NCBI RefSeq assembly: GCF_036346105.1
Contig: NZ_CP107811.1
Span: forward strand, 496,001 to 560,000
DNA: 64,000 bases
DNA from: Streptomyces sp. NBC_00539
Lineage (GTDB): Bacteria; Actinomycetota; Actinomycetes; Streptomycetales; Streptomycetaceae
Direction: 5' to 3'
The notes beneath the pieces were generated by a model. It had not been told where the DNA came from. It was given only the letters and a program-made list of their open reading frames with translations, and did no database searches. Positions 8,439 to 17,775 of the stretch are shown here, piece by piece. The translations under genes and the position numbers were made by a program. Each line of letters opens with the position of its first letter. The stretch's first letter is position 1.

Positions 8439-10052
8439 TCAACGGTCGCGGTCGTGGGGTCCGCGGTGGGCCCACGGGTGGCGCAACCGGATCCAGACGT
8501 CCCTGGCGTGACGGCCGGCCGCCGAGCGGCTGCCGGCCACCAGGCGGTCCGCCTCGCCCGGCGTCTCGACCATGGGGCCCGAGCCGCGCAGCGGTTTGCC
8601 CGCGGTCTCGTGCAGGAAGAGCGTCGAGACGAAGCCGACGGCGCCGGCGACCATGAGGTAGTACGCCGGGACCATCTCGTCGCCGGTCGCCTCCACCAGC
8701 GCCGAGGCCACCAGCGGCGTGGTCCCGCCGAACAGCGAGACGGAGATGTTGAAGGCGAGGGACAGCGCGCCGTACCGCAGTCGGGTGGGGAACAGCGCGG
8801 GCAGCGTGGACGCGGCCGTTCCGGCGAAGCAGACCAGCAGCAGGCCGAGTACGGCGCAGCCGAGGGCGGGCCACAGGATCCCGCCCTGGCGGATCAGCAG
8901 GAAGGCAGGTACCGAGAGCGCCACCAGGGCGACGCTGCCGGCGAGGAACACCGGCCGGCGGCCCCAGCGGTCCGAGGTGTGGCCCACGGTGGTGATGGTC
9001 AGGACCACCAGCAGCATGGTCGCGAGGACGAGCACCTGCGCGGTGGTGGCGCTCTGGCCGAGGGTCACGGTCATGTAGGTCGGCAGGTACGAGGTCACCA
9101 TGTAGTTGGTGACGTTGTACAGCAGGACCAGCCCCATGCAGATGAGGACGGCCTGCCAGTGCCGGGTGAAGATCTCCTTGAGGCGTCCCTTGCCGGACTC
9201 GCGGGCGGCCTCGACGGGGTCGACGTCCTCTTCGTCTTCCGGGCCCTGCGGCCCTTCCGAGGCCGCGTAGGCGGCCTCCTTCTTGAAGGCGGGGGTCTCC
9301 TCCAGTTTCATGCGCATGTAGAGGCCGATCAGGCCGAGGGGCCCCGCCAGGTAGAAGGGGATGCGCCAGCCCCAGTCCTCCAGGCCGCCGGTGCCGAGGA
9401 CGAGGGTCAGTACGGTGACCAGGCCGGAGCCCAGGGCGTAACCGACGAAGGTGCCGAAGTCGAGCCAGCTGCCGAGGAACCCGCGGCGGCGGTCGGGGGC
9501 GTACTCGGCGATGTAGGTGGTGGCGCCCGCGTACTCGCCGCCCGTGGAGAAGCCCTGGACGAGACGGCAGACGAGGAGCAGGACCGGGGCGGCGACGCCG
9601 ATGGAGTCGTACGAGGGCAGGAAGCCGACGGCGAAGGTGCTGGCCGCCATCATGATCATGGTGGCGGCCAGCACCTTCTGCCGGCCGATGCGGTCGCCGA
9701 GCGGACCGAAGACCAGACCCCCCAGGGGGCGGACCAGGAACGCCGCGGCGAAGGTGGCGAAGGCGGAGACGACCTGCACGCCGGGAGAGCTGGCGGGGAA
9801 GAAGACCTTGCCCATCGTTCCCGCGAGGTAGGCGTACACGCCGAAGTCGAACCACTCCATCGTGTTGCCCAGGGCCGCGGCCGTCACCGCGCGCCGTACC
9901 TGCGGGCGGTCGGAGACGGTCACGTCCTCGCTGCGGATCGTCGTCTTGCGGCGCCGCAGGAGGGTGCGGAGCATCCGGTCGGTGGCCGGGTGGCCGCCGC
10001 GTGCCGGCCTCTCCCCCGGCCCAGGACCAGAGCTCCGCCACGGTCCTGCCAT
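8439..10052 (-). CDS. MHS-family (proline/betaine/citrate type) MFS symporter
   Basis: 537 residues from the ATG at 10052, chosen for a perfect AGGAGG eight bases upstream; ATG 9974 is a shorter option. The core has about 12 membrane segments and MHS signatures: ALGNTMEWFDFGVYAYLA at the first helix, RPLGGLVFGPLGDRIGR in loop 2-3, and FSTGGEYAGATTYIAEYAP at helix 4-5. An acidic central loop (EGPQGPEDEEDVDPVE) separates the halves. Members co-transport small osmolytes or organic acids with protons; the substrate cannot be read. The basic C-terminal tail is long. It lies 226 bases upstream of the broken decarboxylase on the same strand, so they may once have been linked. Confidence 0.85.
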   Translation of the reverse strand: MAGPWRSSGPGPGERPARGGHPATDRMLRTLLRRRKTTIRSEDVTVSDRPQVRRAVTAAALGNTMEWFDFGVYAYLAGTMGKVFFPASSPGVQVVSAFATFAAAFLVRPLGGLVFGPLGDRIGRQKVLAATMIMMAASTFAVGFLPSYDSIGVAAPVLLLVCRLVQGFSTGGEYAGATTYIAEYAPDRRRGFLGSWLDFGTFVGYALGSGLVTVLTLVLGTGGLEDWGWRIPFYLAGPLGLIGLYMRMKLEETPAFKKEAAYAASEGPQGPEDEEDVDPVEAARESGKGRLKEIFTRHWQAVLICMGLVLLYNVTNYMVTSYLPTYMTVTLGQSATTAQVLVLATMLLVVLTITTVGHTSDRWGRRPVFLAGSVALVALSVPAFLLIRQGGILWPALGCAVLGLLLVCFAGTAASTLPALFPTRLRYGALSLAFNISVSLFGGTTPLVASALVEATGDEMVPAYYLMVAGAVGFVSTLFLHETAGKPLRGSGPMVETPGEADRLVAGSRSAAGRHARDVWIRLRHPWAHRGPHDRDR

Positions 10053-10183
10053 GTCATCGGCCTCCTGGTGGGTTGCCGCTACCTCGCCGGCTTCCGATTC
10101 TGTCGCCACGGCCCGGTCGGGGCGTGCCGGCGCGTCCAGGAGGGTGAACGGTCGCGCGTGGTGGGACGGCGCGACGACGGGTT

Positions 10184-10630
10184 CTAGGAGCCCTTGTAGG
10201 AGCCGATCGGGGTGGCCGTCCCGCAGGACGAGCTGCCCAGCTTCTGTACGGACGAGATCTGGTCGTGGAGGCCGAACCAGTCGCCGAGTTTCGACACCGC
10301 ATAGCCGGGCCGTACGCAGTACTTGGCGCCCCTGTTGTAGGCGTCGACGTAGACGTACCAAGACACGCTGTTGCGGTTCCACAGGGAGTCGAACCGGTCG
10401 TTGTCGCCGCCGAGGGCGGGTGCGGAGGCCGTGTAGGCGGTGAAGATGCCGCCGTAGTCCGCGTCGGACCAGGCGCACAGGCGGTTGTCGGCGCACTGGC
10501 CGGAACTCGCCGACGCGGGCGCCTGGGCGGTGGCCAAGGCGATCACCGCGGCGCCCAGGAGCAGCGCGGCGCGCTCCCCTGCGCGGCGCGGGCGGGACTT
10601 CGTGGCGGGTGAACTCGTTGAGGCTGTCAT
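10184..10630 (-). CDS. Secreted peptidase-inhibitor-I36-like protein
   Basis: 148 residues. The ATG at 10630 has GGGAG seven bases upstream. The N-terminus has a basic stretch (KSRPRRAGER), a hydrophobic core (AALLLGAAVIALATA) and an Ala-x-Ala cleavage site near ASA, so it is exported. The mature part CADNRLCAWSDADYGGIFTAY, then NDRFDSLWNRNSVSWYVYVD, matches the peptidase inhibitor I36 (SMI-like, beta-gamma-crystallin-related) family, with four Cys residues probably forming two disulfides. It likely inhibits an extracellular protease, or is a structural relative. Its neighbours give no further clue. Confidence 0.8.
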   Translation of the reverse strand: MTASTSSPATKSRPRRAGERAALLLGAAVIALATAQAPASASSGQCADNRLCAWSDADYGGIFTAYTASAPALGGDNDRFDSLWNRNSVSWYVYVDAYNRGAKYCVRPGYAVSKLGDWFGLHDQISSVQKLGSSSCGTATPIGSYKGS

Positions 10631-10742
10631 GTGCGTGCTCCCACGTGTGTGGTGGTTGTGGTGACGGGCCGGGCGTGCGGGCGGTGCCGGTACGCATCCT
10701 GCTGACGACCGGGCCGCGGTGGCCACGGGCTTAAGCCACCGC

Positions 10743-11766
10743 TTAAAGGGGGGCGCCGTCTCCCGCGCCCTGCCACGTCCCGCCGAGCAGTTCACGTCCC
10801 AGGGCGGTCGTCACGTGCAGCGCGCGCCCGCCCCGACGGCTCGTGGCGATGAGGCCGGCGCCCCGCAGGGCCGTGGCGTGCTGGCTCGCCGCGGCCGGGG
10901 TGACTCCGAGCCGCCGGGCGAGCTCGGTGGTGCCGCAGCCGTCCGCGACCACGCGTAACGCGGTGGCCCGGGTGCGCCCGAGCAGGGTGCCCAGGGCCTC
11001 GTCGGCGGTCGTGCCGTTGCCGCCGTGCCACAGGGCGGAGCCGTCCGCCGGGTCGGTCACCGCCGGTACGGTCAGCCGGGGCACCGCTTCGTCGTCGTAC
11101 GGGTCGTACAGGAGGCTGAGCTCGCGCCAGGAGAACACCGTCGGCGCGAGGACGAGCCCGCGCCCGCCCAGGTGGACGTCGACCCGGCGGGGGTGGCGGA
11201 CCTCCAGCACGGGCGGGATCCAGCGCACCAGCGGCGGGCACAGCGAGGTCAGCAGGCCTTCGACGCCGCGCTCGAGGAAGGTGCGGGCGTACTGGGCGCG
11301 TACCGCGTCGAGGCGTGAGCGGGCGGCCGCCCAGTACGGCCCCACCGTCACGCCGTGGCAGGCCGCGAGGGCCGTCGCCAGTTGGCCGCGCGCTTCGGGG
11401 TCCCCGTCGGCGACGAGCCGCGCCCAGGAGGTGTGGAGGGGGGAGAAGGCGACCGGCTCCAGCTCCCGTCGTACGCGTGCGCGGAGCGCGCAGCAGGGCG
11501 TCGACGGCCTGGTCCACGTCGGGCGAGTCCCCCGCCAGCGCCAGCAGGTCGAGGCCGGGGCCCCGGTCCGGCAGGAGCACGGTGAGCGGCCTGGCGGCCT
11601 GCGGCAATCGCCCGGCCACCCTCGCGCGCCAGTGGTGGAAGGGCGCCGGGAGGGAGCGCCTGTTCAGCATCTCCAGGCTGTAGTACGTCTCCGCCGCGGC
11701 CCCGATCGTGGTGGCCACTCGGGTGCGGACGAGATCGTCCGCGGTGAAATGGATACGCAGCACCAC
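10743..11766 (-). pseudogene. ArsR-like (DUF5937/HTH) transcriptional regulator, frameshifted, with TTA codon
   Basis: The N-terminal half (from GTG 11766, V-L-R-I-H-F-T-A-D-D-L) and the C-terminal half (HTH at TTELARRLGVTPAAASQHATALRGAGLI) belong to one protein of about 340 residues, but lie in different frames. The switch is at about 11470-11480: the upstream frame runs to ALLRAPRTR, and the downstream frame resumes as RRELEPVAFSPLHTSWARLV. Restoring one base joins them. The family is usually an unknown N-terminal domain plus a C-terminal winged helix. The downstream part has a TTA leucine codon (complement of 10956-10958), so an intact allele would depend on bldA tRNA. It may be a sequencing error rather than a true pseudogene. 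Confidence 0.75.
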
Positions 11767-11915
11767 TGGCCCCGCTGACCCCGAGACGTACGGCGACGCG
11801 ACGCTGTTGCGGTGTCACGCGCGGCCGGCCGCTCGCGTGGCGGCGGGGCGATTGTCCTGCGCGCGCCGACGTCGCTTCAACGGCGTTTCCGGACCTTCCG
11901 CGCCGCTGCGGCCGG

Positions 11916-13148
11916 TCAGCTGACCTTGGGCGCGGAGGGTTCGTGGCCGGGGTAGACGTGCTCGGGAGTCACGATCCGGGTGACCGCCTCGCCGAACAGC
12001 GTGCTCGGCTCCTGGCCGTCGTGCAGGACGTCGGTGTTGAGGACGATGACCATCGTCGCCCGCGCCGGGGGCAGGTAGACGGCCAGGACTTCGTAACCGG
12101 GCAGCGAGCCGTTGTGGCCGATCCAGCCCTGGACGTTGAAGATGCCCAGCCCGTAGGAGGCGCCCGGCACGCCTATCGGTTTGGTCTTGAGACGCTGGGC
12201 CTGGGTCTCGGGCGTCAGCAGTGTGCCGGTGGCCAGGGTGTGGGCCCAACTGCGCAGGTCCTGGAGGTCGGAGATCATCGCTCCGGCGGCCCAGGCCCAG
12301 GAGGGGTCCCAGTCGGTCGCGTTCTCGATCTTACCGGAGGCCGTCTGGTCGGTGTAGCCCTGCGCGTGGGGCTCCGGGAACTGCGCGCCCGTGGGGAAGA
12401 GCGTGTGCTGCAGCCCCGCCGGCCCGACGACGTCCCGCATGATGACGTCGTTCAGAGGCCGCCCGGTGACCTTCTCGATCACCAGGCCGAGGAGGATCAG
12501 GTTGGTGTTGGAGTAGTCGAACTGTGCGTCCGGCGCGAACTGCACACCGTGCTTGAAGCTGTAGTCGAGCAACTGCTGTGGTGTGAAGGGCTTGTCCGGG
12601 TCGGTGGTGAGCGCCTTGTCGAAGTCCGCGTCCTCGCTGTAGTTGAACAGCCCGCTGCGCATGCCGGCGAGTTCGCGCAGCGTGATGCGGTTCCCGTTCG
12701 GAACGCCCGCGACGTACTTGCCGATCGGGTCGTCCAGGCCGACCTCGTGCCGGCCGACGAGTTGGAGGAGGGCGGTGACCGTGAACGTCTTGGTCTCGCT
12801 GCCGATGCGTACGCGCAGGCCGCTCGTCATCGGTGCGCCGGTGGCCTTGTCCGCCACGCCGAAGGACTTCACGTAGCTGCCCTTGCCGGGCGCCCACAGT
12901 CCCACGGTCACTCCCGGCACTCGTGCCTCGCGCAGCACCTGGCGTATGGCGGCGTCGAGCTTCGCCGCGACGGCCGGGGTGAGCCGTGCGAAGTCCCCGT
13001 CCGGGGAGGGGGAAGGGGCGGCGGGGGCGGATGGCGCCGCGTCGGTCGCCCCGTGCGCGGAACCCGCCGCGGCGGCCGGGGCGATGAGCAGACCTGCTGC
13101 GGCGGCGGCCACACAGGCCCGGCGCAACCGAATGCGGTAGGGCTTCAC
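11916..13148 (-). CDS. Secreted serine hydrolase, beta-lactamase/D-Ala-D-Ala carboxypeptidase family
   Basis: 410 residues from the GTG at 13148, which has GGAGG seven bases upstream. A signal peptide (basic RLRRA, Ala-rich core, cleavage near GSAHGA) is followed by a Pro/Ser/Ala linker. Catalytic motifs of class C beta-lactamase-like enzymes are present: S-E-T-K as SxxK in RVRIGSETKTFTVTALLQL, Y-S-N in DAQFDYSNTNLILLG, and H-N-G in WIGHNGSLPG as the KTG equivalent. Such enzymes act on D-Ala-D-Ala or D-amino peptides outside the cell; the exact substrate is not predictable. It is a single gene, divergent from the small gene at 13449. Confidence 0.88.
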   Translation of the reverse strand: MKPYRIRLRRACVAAAAAGLLIAPAAAAGSAHGATDAAPSAPAAPSPSPDGDFARLTPAVAAKLDAAIRQVLREARVPGVTVGLWAPGKGSYVKSFGVADKATGAPMTSGLRVRIGSETKTFTVTALLQLVGRHEVGLDDPIGKYVAGVPNGNRITLRELAGMRSGLFNYSEDADFDKALTTDPDKPFTPQQLLDYSFKHGVQFAPDAQFDYSNTNLILLGLVIEKVTGRPLNDVIMRDVVGPAGLQHTLFPTGAQFPEPHAQGYTDQTASGKIENATDWDPSWAWAAGAMISDLQDLRSWAHTLATGTLLTPETQAQRLKTKPIGVPGASYGLGIFNVQGWIGHNGSLPGYEVLAVYLPPARATMVIVLNTDVLHDGQEPSTLFGEAVTRIVTPEHVYPGHEPSAPKVS

Positions 13149-13448
13149 GGCCTGGCCTCCAGTCGTACGAGGACCCGAGCAAGCACAAGGGTAGGTCCGC
13201 CCCGTTCCGCCCGCGCGGTGACCCGGTGATCGAGGACGGTCCCGCACCCGGAAGCCGAGCCGCCCGGGGCCGGATACCCGAAGTCGCGCGAAGCAGAGGT
13301 TCCCGATGCGTTCCGGGTGGAGAACGGGCAGGTCAACCGGCCGGGGCAGGCGCTTCTGCGGCGGCGCTCGCCACGCGGTCCCGGATGCGGATCGCGGGGC
13401 GCGGGATCACTCTGGGAGCGCTGGACCACGAAGCGAAGGAGATCAGCC
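13149..13448. promoter_or_regulatory. Divergent intergenic region, 300 bp
   Basis: It lies between two divergent starts, so both promoters should be inside. I see the ribosome binding sites at its two edges (GGAGG for the hydrolase, AAGGAG for the small gene) but no convincing -10/-35 pair, repeat or additional reading frame. Confidence 0.35.
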
Positions 13449-13643
13449 ATGTCCATGATGGACAAGCTCAAGCAGATGCTCAAGGGACACGAGAAGCAAG
13501 CCGGCCAGGGCATCGACAAGGCCGGGGACTACGTGGACGGGAGGACCCAGGGCAAGTACCGCACGCAGACCGACATGGCGCAGGAACAGCTCAAGCGGCG
13601 CCTCGGTCCGGACGACACTCCTCCGCCGCCGCCCGCCCGGTAG
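13449..13643 (+). CDS. Small antitoxin-like protein (MT0933/Rv0909 type)
   Basis: 64 residues. AAGGAG lies seven bases before the ATG. The charged helical N-terminus MDKLKQMLKGHEKQAGQGIDKAGDYVDGRTQGKY is the hallmark of the actinobacterial MT0933-like antitoxin family (short, glycine and lysine rich, resembling CsbD), ending in a poly-Pro tail. No toxin gene lies beside it, so a role as a stress-induced small protein is at least as likely as antitoxin. The start could also be the third codon (MMDKL). Confidence 0.72.
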   Translation: MSMMDKLKQMLKGHEKQAGQGIDKAGDYVDGRTQGKYRTQTDMAQEQLKRRLGPDDTPPPPPAR

Positions 13644-13725
13644 CCGAAAAGCCCGCGTGCGGTAGTCGGGCGGCCACCCGCGCCGGTGTGGTTCACGGTG
13701 CGGGTGTGCCGGCGGGGGACGCGGG

Positions 13726-14937
13726 ATGATGGCCGGCATGACGAGTTGGCTGACGCGCCACGCCACGCTGATCGTGGCGTGCTCAGCGGTCGCGCACCTG
13801 ACGGTCGCCTTCTTCGCGGCCGACATGTTCGACCTCAGGGTCTACCGGGAGGGGGCGCCCGGCGTACTGACCGGCCACCTCTACGATTTCCGGCTGGCCC
13901 GCTCCGACCCGGGGGCCCTGCCGCTCCCCTTCACCTATCCGCCCTTCGCGGCCCTGGTGTTCCTGCCCCTGGCCCACGTGCCGTGGTGGCTGACGCAGGT
14001 GCTGTGGCAGTTGCTGTCCCTCGCCGCGACGACGTACCTCGTCCGTGGCTCGTTCGCACTGCTGCGTCCGGACCGGGCGGCCGAGCCCGCCCGCGTCTTC
14101 CTGTGGTCGGCAGCCGTGCTGTGGCTGGAACCCGTACTCCACGGGCTCGCGCTCGGCCAGGTCAGTCTGCCGCTCGCCGCCCTGTCGCTGGCCGCCGCGC
14201 TCCGGCCGGCCCCGCTCGCTGCCGGTACGGGCATCGGCCTCGCGGCCGGCATCAAACTGACCCCGGCAGGCGGCGTCCTGTACCTGCTGGCGGCGGGCCG
14301 GCGCCGGGCCGCCGGGTGGGCGGCCGGCACTTTCGCGGCGACGGTCGTACTGGCCGCTCTCGTGGCCCCGGCGGAATCCTGGCGGTACTGGTGGCATCTG
14401 CTCGGGGACAGCGGACGCATCGGGCCGCTCGCCTCGGTGGAGAACCAGTCGCTGCGCGGCTGCCTGGCCCGGCTCCTCGGGCACGACGGCGGTGCCGGCG
14501 GCCTGTGGTGGCCGGCGCTCGTGCTCCTCGCGGCCGCCGCGACGGCCTGCGCGCTCCGCGCCGCGGTACTGCGCGGGGATCGGTTGGCCATGCTGCTGGC
14601 CGCGCAGTTCTTCGTCCTGCTGGCGAGCCCGGTCTCCTGGAGCCACCACTGGGTGTGGGTGGTTCCCGCGCTCGTGTGGCTGCGGCACGGCCCCCTTCGC
14701 GGACGACGTCTGAGCAGAGCGGCCGCCGTGGCATGGGCGCTGGCCGCGGGGACCTGGCTGGTCCCGGTGCTGCACGCGGTGGCCCCGGCGGGCCGTCCCG
14801 TGCCCTGGCCCGCGGCGCTCGCCGCCTGCGCGTACCCGTTGGCCGCCGCCCTCACCCTGGCGGCCGTCGCCTCTTCGCCACGGGCCGACCCGGTGCCGGT
14901 TGCGGTGGCGGCCGGCCTCGCCTCCGGAAGCCGCTGA
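13726..14937 (+). CDS. GT87 (DUF2029) polyprenol-phosphate-dependent mannosyltransferase-like membrane protein
   Basis: 403 residues with about ten membrane segments. The first extracytoplasmic loop has the family pair D-L-R-V-Y (FDLRVYREGAP) and the proline-rich LPLPFTYPPFAALVFLPLA typical of GT-C enzymes of family 87, such as PimE-like alpha-mannosyltransferases. Later motifs are GLAAGIKLTP and VSWSHHWVWVVPALVW. It would transfer mannose from polyprenyl-phosphate-mannose to a lipid or glycan on the outer face of the membrane. GGGGGAC lies about seven bases before ATG 13726; ATG 13738 is also possible. The gene converges with the NTF2-like gene. Confidence 0.83.
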   Translation: MMAGMTSWLTRHATLIVACSAVAHLTVAFFAADMFDLRVYREGAPGVLTGHLYDFRLARSDPGALPLPFTYPPFAALVFLPLAHVPWWLTQVLWQLLSLAATTYLVRGSFALLRPDRAAEPARVFLWSAAVLWLEPVLHGLALGQVSLPLAALSLAAALRPAPLAAGTGIGLAAGIKLTPAGGVLYLLAAGRRRAAGWAAGTFAATVVLAALVAPAESWRYWWHLLGDSGRIGPLASVENQSLRGCLARLLGHDGGAGGLWWPALVLLAAAATACALRAAVLRGDRLAMLLAAQFFVLLASPVSWSHHWVWVVPALVWLRHGPLRGRRLSRAAAVAWALAAGTWLVPVLHAVAPAGRPVPWPAALAACAYPLAAALTLAAVASSPRADPVPVAVAAGLASGSR

Positions 14938-14961
14938 TCGTGCGCAGTTCCAGGGGAGCCG

Positions 14962-15285
14962 TCAGGCCTGCCCGGTCTCGAAGCGGGCCACTTTGCCGCC
15001 CTCCACGGTGAAGCGCCACGCCGTGCGCATGGTGCCCCAGGTGTCGTTGCGGAACTCCGCCACCAGGCCGAGGCCGTCATGGGTCTGCGTCTCGACGTCC
15101 ATGTGGCCTCCGGAGGAGAAGATCTCCCGCTCCGTCCAGTCGGCGAGTTCGCGGTCGTTGCCGTCGTCCGACATCGTGGCGCCCGGGGTCAGGGTCTCGG
15201 CGAACGCCTGCCGGTCCCCGGCGTTCAGCGCGGTGACGAAGGCCCGCACCGCCGGTTCGGTCAACTGGTCGGGATAGAGGGACAT
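14962..15285 (-). CDS. Nuclear transport factor 2 (SnoaL)-like protein
   Basis: 107 residues. The alpha-helix AVRAFVTALNAGDRQAFAETLTPGATMSDDG followed by a beta-rich half (VETQTHDGLGLVAEFRNDTWGTMRTAWRFTVEGGKVARFETGQA) is the classic NTF2-like cone fold. Members are ligand-binding domains, isomerases or hydrolases; no catalytic pair is conserved enough to assign one. GGAG lies just upstream of the ATG. It is transcribed divergently from the TAXI binding-protein gene 114 bases away. Confidence 0.78.
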   Translation of the reverse strand: MSLYPDQLTEPAVRAFVTALNAGDRQAFAETLTPGATMSDDGNDRELADWTEREIFSSGGHMDVETQTHDGLGLVAEFRNDTWGTMRTAWRFTVEGGKVARFETGQA

Positions 15286-15399
15286 TGCTCGCTCCGTGGC
15301 TGTCGGGGAAGACTCCGCTTCCGATACTGGACCCCTGGAAGCCGTGTTTCGAGGTCCTCGGCGCGTGTCGGCCTTCCGCCCGCTGGCTACGCTCTTGAC

Positions 15400-16380
15400 G
15401 TGAGCAGCGCACAGTTGAAGCGTCGACAGGTGTGGGGAGCCGGGCTCGGCGCCCTCGCCTCCGCCGTGGCGGGCGCCTGCGCGGGATGCTCCCGGGACTC
15501 CGGTCCGGCGCGGCGGCTGCTGCTCGCGACGGGGCCCGAGGGGGGTCCGTACAACGCGTTCGGCGAAGCCCTCGCGCAGGCCGTCGGTGCGAGCGGCAGC
15601 CGCCTGCGGATCGTTCCCGTGAGCACCTCGGCGAGCGTGGACAACCTGCACGAGCTCGACGCCGGCTCCGTCGATCTGGCGCTGGCCATGGCGGACGTGG
15701 CCGAGGACGCGGCGCTGGGGCGCGAGCCGTTCACCCGCCCGGCCTCGGTGACGGCGCTGGCGCGTGTCTACGTGAACTACACCCACCTGCTCGCCCGGGC
15801 GGACGGGCCGGTCCGGTCGGTGCGGGACCTGGCGGGACGTCCGGTCGCGGCGGGCGCCCCCGGTTCGGGCGTGCAGGTCGTGGCGGGCCGGGTCCTGCGC
15901 GAAGCGGGGCTGGGCGACGACCCCTCCCCCGCACGCGAGCGGCAGCTGGGCCTCGCCGATTCGGCGCGGGCACTGCGCGAGGGCGGGGTCGACGCGCTGT
16001 TCTGGTCGGGGGGCGTGCCCACCCCGGCACTGACGGCGCTGTCGCGCGAGCTCGGCCTGCGGTTCGTACCGCTGGACGGGTACGTGGCCCCGCTCCGGGA
16101 GCGCTACGGCCCCGTGTACACGGCGGTGACCATCCCGGCCGGGGCGTACGGTCTCGCCGAGCCCGTGGGTACCCTCGGGGTCGCCAACTACCTCCTGGCC
16201 CGTGCCGACGTACCGGAGCCGGCCGCCCTCGAACTGCTGACGGTGGTGTTCGACCGGTGGGGTGACCTGCTGCGGGAGGTGACGGCGGGGGCCCGGCTCG
16301 AGCCCCGGTTCGCCATCTCGACCGGCCGCGTACCGCTGCACGGGGGTGCGGTCGCGTACTACCGGTCCGTGTACGGCTGA
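15400..16380 (+). CDS. TAXI-family TRAP-type solute-binding lipoprotein
   Basis: 326 residues from GTG 15400. The N-terminus has KRRQVWGAG (possible twin-arginine signal) and a lipobox-like AGACAGC with Cys as the lipidation site. TAXI features are LLLATGPEGGPYNAFGEALA at the start of the mature protein, STSASVDNLHELDAGSVDLALAMADVAEDA, and GRPVAAGAPGSGVQVVAGRVL. It would bind a small anionic solute (family members bind glutamate, C4-dicarboxylates or similar) on the outer membrane face. No DctQ/DctM membrane partners are nearby. Instead a histidine kinase, a response regulator and an MHS transporter follow, so it may be the sensory component of that system. Confidence 0.85.
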   Translation: MSSAQLKRRQVWGAGLGALASAVAGACAGCSRDSGPARRLLLATGPEGGPYNAFGEALAQAVGASGSRLRIVPVSTSASVDNLHELDAGSVDLALAMADVAEDAALGREPFTRPASVTALARVYVNYTHLLARADGPVRSVRDLAGRPVAAGAPGSGVQVVAGRVLREAGLGDDPSPARERQLGLADSARALREGGVDALFWSGGVPTPALTALSRELGLRFVPLDGYVAPLRERYGPVYTAVTIPAGAYGLAEPVGTLGVANYLLARADVPEPAALELLTVVFDRWGDLLREVTAGARLEPRFAISTGRVPLHGGAVAYYRSVYG

Positions 16381-16386
16381 GCGGGG

Positions 16387-17775
16387 TCAGGACGGGGCCT
16401 GCGCGGGCGGGAGCCGCAGCTCGAAGGCCAGGCCGCGGGGCGTGTGCGCGGTGACGGCGAGGCGGCCGCCGCTGATGCGGGCGATCTCGTCGGCGATGGC
16501 CAGCCCCAGACCGGTGCCGGGGACGTTCTGGTGCTCGGGCGCGCGGCCGAAGCGCCGCAGCAGCACGTCGAGTTGGTCGGGCGGGACTCCCGGGCCGTCG
16601 TCCGTGACCCGGACGACGACCTGCCCGTCGTCCGCGTCGCGCGCGGCGCACACGGCCACGCGGCCGTCGGGAGGGACGAACTTGACCGCGTTGTCGAGGA
16701 GGGCATCCAGGATGCGGCCCGTAGCGTCGGGCAGGGCCGTGGCCCGCAGGTTCCCGGCAATGCCGGACGCGGTCAGCTCCAGGCCGGCGGCGCGGAACAC
16801 GGGGGTCCAGGCCGTGACCCGCTCCCGCACGGCCTGGGACACGTCCTGGTCGCGCAGCTCGGCGGTGCCCGACTCCACCCGCGCCATGGCGAGCAGACCG
16901 TCGAGCAGTTCCTCCAGCCGTTCCGCCTCGTCCAGCGCGCGGGCGTGTTCGGCGCGGCCCGGGCCGGGGGCGATGTGCGGCTCGACGTTCTCCAGTTGGA
17001 GCACCAGCGTGGCGAGCGGGTTGCGCAGCTGGTGGGAGGCGTCGGCGACGAAGTCCCGCTGACGGCCGATGGCGTCGGCCATGGCCTGCGCCATGGTGTT
17101 GAAGTGCTGTCGCAGGCGGCGCAGTTCGGGCGGTCCGGTGTAGGAGACGGCCCGCGCCTGGAGGCGTCCGGCGGTGAGCCCTTCCACCGCCCGGTCCAGG
17201 TCGAGGACGGGGCGCATCAGCCAGCGCGCGGTTCCCGCCGCGACGAGGGCGGCCGCCGCGAAGGCGGCGAGCGCCCCGGCGGCGATCAGCGACCAGCGGA
17301 CCGTCACGTCCCGGCGGGCCGCCGCGGTGGGTACGGACAGCAGGACCGCCCCGCTGACCCGCTCGTCGCGGCCCACCGGCTCGGCGACGACGACGCGCAC
17401 CGGGCCCCACGGGCGAAGGGTGGGCAGCCGGTCGGTGGAACGGCCGGTGAGGGCCCGGCGGCGGGCGTCCGCCGTCTCGGTGGACGCCGGGGAAGCGGGT
17501 CCCGACCGTGCGAGCGTCCCTCCCGCCGTGTCCACGACGACCACCCCGGCGCCGTACAGCTGCGCGTAGCGGCTGATCTCGGCGGACAGCTCCGACCGGT
17601 CGGCGCCGGTGCGCATCCGGTCGGCGAGGTCGGCGAACCGCACCGCCTCCGAGCGCCGTTGCAGGAGCAGGTGCTCGGTCCGTCCTCGCGCGTACGCGTC
17701 GGCCAGCGGGACGCAGAGCAGCAGTGCGGCGGCGCCCATGAGCACCATCAGCACGGCGAGGAGCCGGCGTCTCAT
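16387..17775 (-). CDS. Two-component sensor histidine kinase (TctE/QseC-like)
   Basis: 462 residues. A first membrane segment is at about 5-27, an extracytoplasmic domain follows to about 160, then a second segment (SLIAAGALAAFAAAALVAAG) and a HAMP linker. HisKA contains RDFVADASHQLRNPLATL, with the phosphorylated His in ASHQLRNP. HATPase_c has LLDNAVKFVPPDG as N-box, DDGPGVPPDQLD as G1 and GTGLGLAIADEIA as G2. Its ATG overlaps the response-regulator stop (ATGA), so the pair is coupled. The extracytoplasmic domain could contact the TAXI lipoprotein, encoded convergently with only six bases between stops. Confidence 0.9.
   Translation of the reverse strand: MRRRLLAVLMVLMGAAALLLCVPLADAYARGRTEHLLLQRRSEAVRFADLADRMRTGADRSELSAEISRYAQLYGAGVVVVDTAGGTLARSGPASPASTETADARRRALTGRSTDRLPTLRPWGPVRVVVAEPVGRDERVSGAVLLSVPTAAARRDVTVRWSLIAAGALAAFAAAALVAAGTARWLMRPVLDLDRAVEGLTAGRLQARAVSYTGPPELRRLRQHFNTMAQAMADAIGRQRDFVADASHQLRNPLATLVLQLENVEPHIAPGPGRAEHARALDEAERLEELLDGLLAMARVESGTAELRDQDVSQAVRERVTAWTPVFRAAGLELTASGIAGNLRATALPDATGRILDALLDNAVKFVPPDGRVAVCAARDADDGQVVVRVTDDGPGVPPDQLDVLLRRFGRAPEHQNVPGTGLGLAIADEIARISGGRLAVTAHTPRGLAFELRLPPAQAPS

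Noticed and set aside
13449-13643. Toxin-antitoxin pair
   Set aside because: The small protein resembles an antitoxin family, but no adjacent toxin gene exists.
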